Source of the DNA: Cryomorphaceae bacterium | GTDB lineage: Bacteria; Bacteroidota; Bacteroidia; Flavobacteriales; Schleiferiaceae | Length of the DNA: 64,000 nucleotides | Assembly (NCBI GenBank): GCA_024639785.1 | Contig: JAHEGI010000020.1 | Span: 5,001 to 69,000, forward strand | Direction of reading: 5' to 3' | Program-made: the position numbers and the translations under genes | Shown here: positions 52,643-60,560 of the stretch, one piece after another | Layout of the letters: each line of letters begins with the position of its first letter | Numbering within the stretch: position 1 is the stretch's first letter | The notes under the pieces: model-generated | Seen by the model: the letters and a program-made list of their open reading frames with translations, nothing else | What the model was told of the DNA's origin: nothing | Databases searched by the model: none

Positions 52643-54310
52643 ATGAAGAAACTGCTCCTCCTTGCCCTTTGTGCCAGCACCTGGTCTGCATGGGGGCAGC
52701 AATCCACCTTGCGCGCCATCCTACAGAGCGATGCCCAATGGTATTTGCGCGATGAGGTCTTGGACCCCAGCGGTGAATTCTACCCCGACGAGCGCTTGTT
52801 GGGTCAAGGCTTCGCGCTTTTTACTTACACGGACGGCGACTTCAGCGCCGGCATGCGCTACGAAAACTACCAAAACGTCATGCTGGGCTTCCCTCCGGGC
52901 TTCCGCGGGGAAGGCATCAGCTACCGCTACGCACGCCTCAATCGGGACCGTTGGAACATCACGGTCGGAAATTTCTATGAGCAGTTTGGTTCTGGGTTGA
53001 TTTTCCGTTCCTATGAAGAGCGTGGCTTGGGATTGGACAACGCCATGGACGGCGTTCGCATCATCACGGACTTGGGCCATGGCCTCACCGTCAAGGGCGT
53101 TCTCGGTCGTCAGCGCCTCTACTTTGGCAAAGGGGAAGGTATTGTGCGTGGCCTCGACGGCGAATGGAGCCTCAACAAGGTCTTTCCCTCTCTGTCGGAA
53201 AAGCAACTCTACGCCACGGTAGGCGCCAGCTTTGTTTCCAAATTTCAAAAGAGCTTTGATCCCATCCTGAACCTCCCCAACAACGTCGGGGCATGGGCCA
53301 CACGGGCGAACCTCACCTACAAGAACTTTGCGTGGAACACGGAATACGCCTACAAGATCAACGATCCGAGCTACGACAACGGCTATATCTACCGTCCGGG
53401 GACGGCCTTTCTGAGCACTTTGAGTTACAGCCAAAAAGGGTTAGGGATCTTGGCCTCGGTCAAGCGCATTGACAACATGAGCTTCCGCTCCAACCGGGAT
53501 GGCCAGCAGTTTGACCTCTTCATCAACTTCTTGCCCCCCACGACCAAGCCCCATACCTACGCCCTAGCAGCCCTCTACCCCTATGCCACTCAAGTCAATG
53601 GCGAAATGGGTGGGCAGTTCGAAATCAACTACATGATTCCCCGCGGCAGCAAATTGGGCGGCAAGTATGGCACCCAGCTCAGCCTCAACACCTCCATGGC
53701 GAACAGCATCGACAAAGGCTTTTTGGAGGATGGCACCCGTGGCGAGAAAGGCACCCAAGGCTATACCTCCAATCCCTTCGCCTTTGGGCCGATTGTATAC
53801 TTCCGCGACGTGAACGCCTCGGTCACACGCAAATTTTCGAAGAAATACAAGAGCCAACTCACCCTCTTCAATTTCCAATACAACAAAACGGTTTTGAACG
53901 ACGGCGTCGGCGACATCACCCTCTTGGAAGCGCCAGGAACGGATTCCATCATCAACGTCCAGGCCGTCGTATGGGAGAACCAAATCAAGCTTCCCAAGGG
54001 CCAAACCTTGCGGACCGAATTCCAACTCGCCCTCGCCGATGGCTTCCGCGGCGACATGGCCATGGGCCTCGCCGAGTGGACCATTTCCCCTGACTGGACC
54101 ATTGCCGTTCAGGACATTTACAACTACGGCCACCCCAGCGAAAGCCGCCGGATTCACTACCCTATCATCTCTTTGATACACTTCAACGGCCCTACGCGCG
54201 TCCAAATCGGCTATGGCCGTCAGCAACAAGGCATTTTCTGTGTAGGCGGTGTCTGCCGCGTGGTCCCGCCCTCTAGTGGCTTAAGCTTCTCCTTAACTAC
54301 GAGTCTATAA
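52643..54310 (+). CDS. DUF6029 family outer-membrane barrel protein
   Basis: A 555-residue protein with a signal peptide (MKKLLLLALCASTWSAWGQ) and continuous amphipathic strands ending in LSFSLTTSL, indicating a large outer-membrane barrel. The stretches YRYARLNRDRWNITVGNFYE, SGLIFRSYEERGLGLDNAMD and RQQQGIFCVGGVCRVVPP fit the DUF6029 family. Function is unknown. A Cys pair (CVGGVC) near residue 534 is notable given the thiol neighbours. It starts 3 bases after the TlpA-like gene, and its stop overlaps the next ATG in TAATG. Confidence 0.87.
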   Translation: MKKLLLLALCASTWSAWGQQSTLRAILQSDAQWYLRDEVLDPSGEFYPDERLLGQGFALFTYTDGDFSAGMRYENYQNVMLGFPPGFRGEGISYRYARLNRDRWNITVGNFYEQFGSGLIFRSYEERGLGLDNAMDGVRIITDLGHGLTVKGVLGRQRLYFGKGEGIVRGLDGEWSLNKVFPSLSEKQLYATVGASFVSKFQKSFDPILNLPNNVGAWATRANLTYKNFAWNTEYAYKINDPSYDNGYIYRPGTAFLSTLSYSQKGLGILASVKRIDNMSFRSNRDGQQFDLFINFLPPTTKPHTYALAALYPYATQVNGEMGGQFEINYMIPRGSKLGGKYGTQLSLNTSMANSIDKGFLEDGTRGEKGTQGYTSNPFAFGPIVYFRDVNASVTRKFSKKYKSQLTLFNFQYNKTVLNDGVGDITLLEAPGTDSIINVQAVVWENQIKLPKGQTLRTEFQLALADGFRGDMAMGLAEWTISPDWTIAVQDIYNYGHPSESRRIHYPIISLIHFNGPTRVQIGYGRQQQGIFCVGGVCRVVPPSSGLSFSLTTSL

Positions 54311-54639
54311 TGCGCGTTCTGCTCCTCGTCGGTGCCCTCCTCGCCTACTCCCCGATTTTTGCGCATTCCGCGCAAGCGTTAGAGCCCGTAGGCCAGACCA
54401 CGGCAGTGGAACTAGGAACTACACATGAGGTCGACGTGATGTTTAAACCCACAGAAACCGGGGGCGCTGAAGTCATTCGCTACAAAGCCAAATGCCGTTT
54501 GAACCGCTCGGACAAAGCGGATCTCAAAGTCGAAGTGTACCGAATCATTGCCGAACTCGATTTTACCACCGAAGAATGGTGGGATGGCTCTCAAGCGGGC
54601 CAAACCTACCAACTTCCCATTAACATTACGTTCCAGTGA
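54310..54639 (+). CDS. Small secreted protein, function unknown
   Basis: A 109-residue protein with a signal peptide (MRVLLLVGALLAYSPIFA) and a mature part of beta strands (THEVDVMFKPTETGGAEVIR, YKAKCRLNRSDKADLKVEVY) with one Cys. I do not recognise a family. Its start overlaps the DUF6029 stop by one base, and its stop overlaps the lipoprotein GTG, so it is translated as part of the same unit. It may assist or be a partner of the barrel or the lipoprotein. Confidence 0.8.
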   Translation: MRVLLLVGALLAYSPIFAHSAQALEPVGQTTAVELGTTHEVDVMFKPTETGGAEVIRYKAKCRLNRSDKADLKVEVYRIIAELDFTTEEWWDGSQAGQTYQLPINITFQ

Positions 54640-55493
54640 AACACCTGATTTCTTTCCTCCTGCTCCTACTCATCTGGGCCATCGCTCCCAGCTGCGACGT
54701 CATCACAGAACCTTTCAAAGAAAACCCCAATCCGGTGGACACCAGTTCGGTGGTCCGCGGCGACACCCTGGTCCAAACCGCGCGCGCCGTCTTCATCGAA
54801 GACTTCACAGGTCACCGCTGCAAGAACTGCCCAAAAGCCTCCAAAGCCATCAAGGCACTGGATAGCATCTACGGGCCTACTCTCATCATTCCTGTCGCGC
54901 TGCACGCGGGCCCTTCCAACTTTACAGGCGTAAATACGGACTACCCCACGGACTTCACCACCGTTGAAGGGGACGATATCGCCACCCTGTTTGGCATCTT
55001 CGCGTTACCCATGGGCATGGTGCAACGCGCCGACTACCCCACCGCCCACCAAAAGACCTACACGGCATGGGCCGGCCTCGCTGCACAAGAAATTGCCTCC
55101 ACACCTGAAGCCCTGTTCACGCTCTCCGCGGACTATGACTCTGTTTCCCGACAAGCCATCGTCCATTACAGTGCAGCCCTACAAAGTGCCCAAGCCAACG
55201 CCTTGGGGATAGCCGTCTACCTCAAGGAGTCTCACATCATTTCTCCGCAGTTGATGCCGAACAACACGCGCGACGAATTCTACATGCACAAAAACGTATT
55301 CCGCGCCGCGCCACTTGGTCCCACCGGGGTCGAAGTTTCTGCTACAGGTGGTTCGGCTGGACAAGTCTTTACCGGCAGTGCGACTAAAACCCTGGATCCC
55401 CTCTGGAACCCCAAGGAATGCGAGTGGGTGGTCATTCTCTACGACCGCAGCACGTATCGGGTACTTCAGCCGGCGCAGATCTTCGTGTGGTAG
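54636..55493 (+). CDS. Omp28 family lipoprotein with CxxC motif
   Basis: A 285-residue outer-membrane lipoprotein. It starts at a GTG that overlaps the previous stop (GTGA) and has a lipobox ending at Cys20 (AIAPSC). The Omp28/thioredoxin-like domain follows, with VFIEDFTGHRCKNCPKASKA giving Cys62 and Cys65. Later strands include KESHIISPQLMPNNTRDEF and WNPKECEWVVILYDR. Omp28 was described as a surface protein of Porphyromonas; its thiol activity is unproven. It closes the TlpA-DUF6029 run. The homologous T9SS-exported form is at 50128. Confidence 0.9.
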   Translation: MKHLISFLLLLLIWAIAPSCDVITEPFKENPNPVDTSSVVRGDTLVQTARAVFIEDFTGHRCKNCPKASKAIKALDSIYGPTLIIPVALHAGPSNFTGVNTDYPTDFTTVEGDDIATLFGIFALPMGMVQRADYPTAHQKTYTAWAGLAAQEIASTPEALFTLSADYDSVSRQAIVHYSAALQSAQANALGIAVYLKESHIISPQLMPNNTRDEFYMHKNVFRAAPLGPTGVEVSATGGSAGQVFTGSATKTLDPLWNPKECEWVVILYDRSTYRVLQPAQIFVW

Positions 55494-55709
55494 TGGGCTA
55501 GCGGGCGCTACGCGCTGTTTGCTCGTATGTTCGTTCGTTGGCTAGCGGGCTAGCGCTTGGCAAAACAACGGAAAGTCCCGGCGCGCAGCGAAGGTCCACC
55601 AAAGAGTTTAAGGGTAAAAGAGAATAAGCGTTTAAGCGTTGACGCTTCATATCACCCAACAGACGATCTAGCGAACAAACACAGCGAGCGTGAAGCGCGA
55701 GCCCCCAAG
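55494..55709. repeat. Repeat-bearing intergenic region
   Basis: This 216-base gap separates convergent genes and is the longest in the window. An 11-base unit GGCTAGCGGGC occurs at 55496-55506 and again at 55540-55550; the second copy runs into a near-palindrome of two GCTAGC sites. A perfect small dyad AAGCGT-TG-ACGCTT lies at 55634-55647. The segments at about 55512-55527 and 55669-55685 are imperfect inverted copies of each other. No gene or clear T-tailed terminator is visible. It may be a degenerate mobile repeat. Confidence 0.5.
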
Positions 55710-56624
55710 CTACCTCGCCCCCAAATTCCTCTGAATCCCTTCCAATCCTCGACGTGTGAGCGCGGATTTCCCAAACACGCGATCAAACGTTTCTTCCGTG
55801 AGTTCGCGCCAGTCTTCGGAGGTCCAATCAGGCCACTCATTCGCTACGAATTTGGGCTCCGCATGCGCTTTGGCATGTCGGTTCCATGGACATATATCTT
55901 GGCATACATCGCAACCAAAAACCCACGGGGCAATCGCCTCCTTATGCGCCTCAGGCAACGCCCCATGCAGCTCTATGGTCATATGCGAAATGCAGCGCGA
56001 ACTATCCACCACCTCAGGCGCGATGATAGCGCCCGTCGGGCATGCATCAAGGCAACGGGTGCAGGTACCACAGTGATCAGCCACGGGGGAATCTGGCGCA
56101 AAATCGTAGTCGACAATGAGTTCCGCGAGGAAGAAAAAGCTGCCTTCATTTTTGCGCAATAGCAGGCTGTTTTTTCCGACCCAGCCTAGTCCGCTTCGTT
56201 TGGCCCAAGCACGCTCCATGACAGGGGCTGAATCCACAAAGCAGCGCCCTTGGATGGCACCGAGGGATTCGCGGAGACTGTCTAGAAGTTCGAAGAGTTT
56301 GTCTTTGACCACGCGGTGGTAATCTTCGCCGTAGGCATATTTCGCAATGCGCGGTTTTTCGCCGTCTGCGAGGTCCTTTTCAGGAAAATAGTTGTAGGCC
56401 AAGCTGATCACTGATTTGGCGCCAGGAACGAGCTTTCGGGGGTCTAAGCGTTTATCGTAGTGGTTTTCCATGTAGGCCATGGATCCATGATAGCCTTTGG
56501 CGAGCCAGGCATCGAGGGCCGGTGCTTCCTCCGCTAGGAAATCCGCCCGTGCCACGCGACAGGCATCAAAGCCTAGGCGTTCGGCATGCTGCAGGAGATA
56601 TTTTCGCGAGAGATCTGCGTTCAT
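55710..56624 (-). CDS. queG: Epoxyqueuosine reductase QueG
   Basis: A 304-residue cobalamin- and iron-sulfur-dependent enzyme that reduces epoxyqueuosine to queuosine in the anticodon of target tRNAs. The N-terminal cobalamin-binding part has [19 protein letters not shown] and [12 protein letters not shown]. Two 4Fe-4S motifs follow: [16 protein letters not shown] and [11 protein letters not shown]. It is slightly shorter than HEAT-repeat-bearing homologues, as usual in Bacteroidota. Its start overlaps the ruvB stop by 4 bases. Confidence 0.95.
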   Translation of the reverse strand: MNADLSRKYLLQHAERLGFDACRVARADFLAEEAPALDAWLAKGYHGSMAYMENHYDKRLDPRKLVPGAKSVISLAYNYFPEKDLADGEKPRIAKYAYGEDYHRVVKDKLFELLDSLRESLGAIQGRCFVDSAPVMERAWAKRSGLGWVGKNSLLLRKNEGSFFFLAELIVDYDFAPDSPVADHCGTCTRCLDACPTGAIIAPEVVDSSRCISHMTIELHGALPEAHKEAIAPWVFGCDVCQDICPWNRHAKAHAEPKFVANEWPDWTSEDWRELTEETFDRVFGKSALTRRGLEGIQRNLGAR

Positions 56625-57640
56625 CCTTGATCAAAGAGACCCGTTTGGCTCGGTGCCTTTCGGCCTAAGTGTACAAATGCCTTATCCATTGCGACTCGAC
56701 CGCGGGGGGTGCGCGCCAAATAGCCTTCTTGGATCAGATAGGGTTCATATACTTCTTCCAAGGTTTCAGCTTGCTCCGAAACGGCCGTCGCAAGCGTATT
56801 CAAACCCACGGGGCCCCCTTTGAACTTGTCGATAAGGGCTGATAAAATCTTATTGTCCATTTCATCCAAGCCATGCTCATCCACATCCAACGCATCCATC
56901 CCAAAACGGGCAATCTCTAGGTCCACATGCCCTTTGCCCTTGACTTGGGCAAAGTCGCGCAATCGCCGAAGTAGCGCATTCGCGATCCGAGGGGTTCCAC
57001 GACTTCGCCGAGCCACCTCAATCGCGGCATTTGGTTCGACTTCAATATGTAAAATACCGGATGAGCGCTCGACAATGGTGCTCAGGAGTTCCACCTTGTA
57101 GTACTCCAGGCGGGCAGAAATGCCAAAACGTGCACGTAAAGGCGCAGTAAGCATCCCAGAACGCGTTGTCGCACCGACCAGGGTGAATGGCTTCAGTTTA
57201 ATCTGCACTGAACGGGCAGATGGGCCGCTCTCGATCATGATATCGATGGAAAAATCCTCCATCGCTGAATACAAATACTCCTCTACCACCGGACTTAAAC
57301 GATGAATTTCATCGATGAATAACACATCATTTTCTTCCAAACTGGTTAATAGACCAGCCAGATCTCCTGGCTTATCTAACACCGGGCCCGAGGTCATGCG
57401 CAAGGCACTGCCCAATTCGTTGGCGAGAATGTGCGCCAGGGTGGTTTTGCCTAGCCCAGGGGGACCGTGCAATAGGACGTGGTCCATGGCCTCCCCGCGT
57501 TGACGTGCCGCTTGAACGAAGATTTTGAGATTCTCAAGCACTTTGTCTTGTCCCGCAAAGTCATCAAAGCGCGCCGGCCGTAGGCGCTGATCTGCGTCGG
57601 CTTCAGGGGCCATGCCCTCATCATCAACAAAGCGTGTCAT
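56621..57640 (-). CDS. ruvB: Holliday junction DNA helicase RuvB
   Basis: A 339-residue AAA+ motor that drives branch migration with RuvA. Walker A is [12 protein letters not shown] (residues 59-70), Walker B is LFIDEIHRL, sensor 1 is VGATTR, and the arginine finger region is [20 protein letters not shown]-terminal winged helix ([18 protein letters not shown]) completes it. A perfect -7 box lies 5 bases before the ATG. Confidence 0.97.
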   Translation of the reverse strand: MTRFVDDEGMAPEADADQRLRPARFDDFAGQDKVLENLKIFVQAARQRGEAMDHVLLHGPPGLGKTTLAHILANELGSALRMTSGPVLDKPGDLAGLLTSLEENDVLFIDEIHRLSPVVEEYLYSAMEDFSIDIMIESGPSARSVQIKLKPFTLVGATTRSGMLTAPLRARFGISARLEYYKVELLSTIVERSSGILHIEVEPNAAIEVARRSRGTPRIANALLRRLRDFAQVKGKGHVDLEIARFGMDALDVDEHGLDEMDNKILSALIDKFKGGPVGLNTLATAVSEQAETLEEVYEPYLIQEGYLARTPRGRVAMDKAFVHLGRKAPSQTGLFDQG

Positions 57641-57644
57641 AAAA

Positions 57645-57652
57645 CAAATTTA
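57645..57652 (-). promoter_or_regulatory. -7 promoter box for ruvB-queG
   Basis: The minus strand reads TAAATTTG, a perfect TAnnTTTG match that ends 5 bases before the ruvB ATG. The message is likely to be leaderless or nearly so. Confidence 0.5.
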
Positions 57653-57657
57653 AACGG

Positions 57658-57684
57658 AAAGGGCCGCCCTGTGGGGCGGCCCTT
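57658..57684 (-). terminator. Terminator hairpin after the ACIII-oxidase operon
   Basis: AAAGGGCCGCC pairs with GGCGGCCCTTT around a short loop, 23 bases after the ctaD stop, followed on the minus strand by a T-rich tract (57641-57657). The tract also contains the ruvB -7 box. Confidence 0.8.
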
Positions 57685-57706
57685 TGAAAGTCTTTCAACA
57701 ATTCGC

Positions 57707-59497
57707 TTAGTGTCCTACTTCACCCTCTTTGAGCGGAGTGGATTGCGGCACGAAATCCTCTTCATACCCAGGCTTGCTATAGTCGTAGGCCCAGCGATGC
57801 ACTTCGGGGATTTCTCCAGGCCAGTTTCCGTGCATGTGCTCGACCGGCGTGGTCCACTCCAAGGTGTTTGAACGCCATGGGTTTTGGGGAGCCTTTGGTC
57901 CGCGCCACATGGAGTAGAAGAAGTTGAAAATGAAAATCAACTGCGCAATACCACCTAGGATGGCGAACATCGTAATGATCACGTTGATATCCTGCAACTC
58001 ATCGAAGATGGGGAATTCCGCATTGCTGTAATAGCGACGTGGCAGACCAGCCAATCCGGTGAAGTGCATCGGGAAGAATACTCCATAGGCGGATACAAAC
58101 GTCAACCAGAAATGTAGATATCCCAACCCCTTGTTCATCATGCGACGGTACATTTTAGGGAACCAATGGTAAACCCCAGCAAACATTCCAAAGATCGCCG
58201 AGAGGCCCATAACAATGTGGAAGTGAGCTACCACGAAGTAGGTATCATGCACGTTGATATCCAAGGCGGAGTCACCCAAAATGATACCGGTCAAACCTCC
58301 TGCAACGAACGTGCTTACCAAGCCAATGGAAAACAACATCGCAGGGGTGAATTGGATATTTCCTTTCCACAAGGTGGTGATGTAGTTAAAGGCCTTCACC
58401 GCGGAAGGGATGGCGATCAACAGCGTCGTGAAGGTGAATACCGATCCCAAGAAGGGGTTCATACCAGTGATGAACATATGGTGACCCCAAACGATAAAGG
58501 ACAAGAAAGCGATAGCCAGAATGGAACCAATCATCGCACGATAACCAAAGATGGGCTTACGTGAATTGGTCGCAATGACTTCGGAGGTGATACCCAAAGC
58601 GGGCAACAAGATGATGTAGACCTCAGGGTGACCTAAGAACCAGAACAAGTGCTCATACAATACTGGGCTACCACCTTCGTTGTGAAGCAATTCACCCGCC
58701 ACCATGATGTCAGACAAATAGAAGCTCGTACCCAATAGGCGATCGAACATCAAAAGCAACGCAGCTGAAAGCAATACAGGGAAGGACAATACCCCCAGGA
58801 TGGCGGTCACTAGGAACGCCCAAATGGTCAAAGGAAGGCGCGTCATGGCCATCCCCTTGGTACGCAAGTTGATGATGGTCACGATGTAGTTCAAAGAACC
58901 CAGCAACGAACCTGCAATGAACAAAGTCATTGAGACCAACCAAAGGGTCATACCTGTTCCCGAGCCGGGCATGGCCTGCGGCAGAGCACTCAAAGGAGGA
59001 TAGACCGTCCATCCACCCGAAGCGGGACCTGTCTCCACAAAGAGGGACACTAACATCACGACAGAAGAAGCGGCAAAGAACCAGTATGAAAGCATGTTCA
59101 GGAAGCCTGATGCCATGTCTCGTGCGCCAATTTGCAATGGAATTAGGAGGTTCGAGAAGGTTCCGGAAAGACCTGCGGTCAATACAAAGAATACCATGAT
59201 GGTTCCGTGGATAGTCACCAATGCCAGGTACATATTTGGATCCATTTGGCCTTCAGGTGCCCATTTGCCCAAGAAGGTCTCGAGGATGGCAAATTTTTGA
59301 TCAGGCCATGCCAACTGCAAGCGGAAGAGCATGGACATAAAGACACCCACAATGCCCATGAACATACCCGTGATGAGGAATTGCTTCCCGATCATTTTAT
59401 GGTCCATGGAGAAGATGTACTTCGACCAGAAGTTTTCTACGTGATGCTCGTGATCGTGATCGTGAGCGTGGTCGTTACCGTGTTCGTGCGAAGCCAT
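57707..59497 (-). CDS. ctaD: Cytochrome c oxidase subunit I (caa3 type)
   Basis: A 596-residue heme-copper oxidase catalytic subunit with 12 or more helices. Heme and CuB ligands and channel motifs are visible: TIHGTIMVFFVL, EHLFWFLGHPEVYIILLPALG (with the His-Tyr cross-link region), WGHHMFITGMNP and HDTYFVVAHFHIVMGL. It is of the A family. The N-terminus is His/Asp-rich (HEHGNDHAHDHDHEHH), unusual for subunit I. It is the last gene of the actC-ctaD operon, 26 bases after coxB. Confidence 0.97.
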   Translation of the reverse strand: MASHEHGNDHAHDHDHEHHVENFWSKYIFSMDHKMIGKQFLITGMFMGIVGVFMSMLFRLQLAWPDQKFAILETFLGKWAPEGQMDPNMYLALVTIHGTIMVFFVLTAGLSGTFSNLLIPLQIGARDMASGFLNMLSYWFFAASSVVMLVSLFVETGPASGGWTVYPPLSALPQAMPGSGTGMTLWLVSMTLFIAGSLLGSLNYIVTIINLRTKGMAMTRLPLTIWAFLVTAILGVLSFPVLLSAALLLMFDRLLGTSFYLSDIMVAGELLHNEGGSPVLYEHLFWFLGHPEVYIILLPALGITSEVIATNSRKPIFGYRAMIGSILAIAFLSFIVWGHHMFITGMNPFLGSVFTFTTLLIAIPSAVKAFNYITTLWKGNIQFTPAMLFSIGLVSTFVAGGLTGIILGDSALDINVHDTYFVVAHFHIVMGLSAIFGMFAGVYHWFPKMYRRMMNKGLGYLHFWLTFVSAYGVFFPMHFTGLAGLPRRYYSNAEFPIFDELQDINVIITMFAILGGIAQLIFIFNFFYSMWRGPKAPQNPWRSNTLEWTTPVEHMHGNWPGEIPEVHRWAYDYSKPGYEEDFVPQSTPLKEGEVGH

Positions 59498-59523
59498 AGG
59501 GTTTCCCTTTTTAACGTCCTTGA

Positions 59524-60549
59524 TTAGAGAGTTTCAGCAATTGTCTTTTGTTCTTTCACCCAAGCATCATATTCTGCTTGCGTTTCGACAACAATGTTCA
59601 TTTGCATGTTATAGTGGGCAGAGCCACAAATTTTATTACAAAGCAAGATGTAGTCATATGCATAGAGCTCTAGCCCTTTGGCCGAGCGGATGGCATTGAT
59701 GCGCTCTACCTTTCCTTGAACATCCGCGTCTTGACGAATTTCTGCAGTGGTAATGGTCGGAGTGAATTGGAAATGGGTTTCCATCCCTGGGACACAGTTC
59801 ATCTGAGCGCGGAAGTGCGGCATATACGCCGAGTGAATTACATCCTGTGAGCGGAATTTGAACAACACGGGGCGTCCAACAGGAAGGTGAATTTCCGTAG
59901 CCAAGAAGTCATCTCCCGCATTTGTATGCGTCGTATCCACCCCTACTGTGTTGGCACCGCCAATGAGACGAACGTTGGCATAGCCCAAGGTATTGTCGTC
60001 GCCAGAATAACGAGCGGTCCATTTGAACTGCTGAGCATAGAGCTCCACAACCATGGGCTCCTCCTCATTCTCTGGATTCATCACGTTGGACCAGGTCGTC
60101 AAACCATAAATGATCAGGACAGCCAACGCAATTGCTGGAACGATGGTCCAGATAAATTCTAGGCGGTCGTTGTGCTCGTAGAATGTGGCTTTGCCATCCT
60201 TACGGCCTCGGTATTTGTAGGCGAAGTAGAACATCACCGGTTGAACCAAGACAAACATGAACACAATCAGTCCCATGGAAATGTCCCATAGGCGATCCAC
60301 TTCGACTCCGTGCATGGACGACGGCTTGGGCAACATGACCTCGCTCCAAGCAGCTACCATCCAGAAGAAGGAAACAATTAGGCCGATTCCAAACAACAAC
60401 ATCAGGCGACCCTGGGTATTGTTGTCCTTGTCTGTCACCTCATATTCGCGCTCTTGGCGAGCTTTGGCCGAAAGCTCATAGATGCGCATGATTTGTGCTG
60501 CGGCAAATACCGCAAGTGCAAGCACAATAACCATCAAAAGACCGGTCAT
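59524..60549 (-). CDS. coxB: Cytochrome c oxidase subunit II
   Basis: A 341-residue subunit II. It has an extra N-terminal membrane segment (residues 2-24), then two helices (about 50-70 and 90-110) and the CuA domain. CuA ligands are visible: HSAYMPHF, then Cys304, Cys308, His312 and Met315 (LCNKICGSAHYNM). There is no fused cytochrome c, so electrons would come from a separate carrier or from ActE. It lies 11 bases after actF. Confidence 0.95.
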   Translation of the reverse strand: MTGLLMVIVLALAVFAAAQIMRIYELSAKARQEREYEVTDKDNNTQGRLMLLFGIGLIVSFFWMVAAWSEVMLPKPSSMHGVEVDRLWDISMGLIVFMFVLVQPVMFYFAYKYRGRKDGKATFYEHNDRLEFIWTIVPAIALAVLIIYGLTTWSNVMNPENEEEPMVVELYAQQFKWTARYSGDDNTLGYANVRLIGGANTVGVDTTHTNAGDDFLATEIHLPVGRPVLFKFRSQDVIHSAYMPHFRAQMNCVPGMETHFQFTPTITTAEIRQDADVQGKVERINAIRSAKGLELYAYDYILLCNKICGSAHYNMQMNIVVETQAEYDAWVKEQKTIAETL

Positions 60550-60560
60550 ATCAGAGAATA

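Noticed and set aside
52721-53434. 237-residue open frame antisense to the DUF6029 gene
   Set aside because: It lies fully inside a well-supported gene with signal peptide and strand pattern; its composition is that of a shadow frame in a GC-rich gene.
53564-54229. 221-residue open frame antisense to the DUF6029 gene
   Set aside because: Same reason; no signal peptide, motif or start context.
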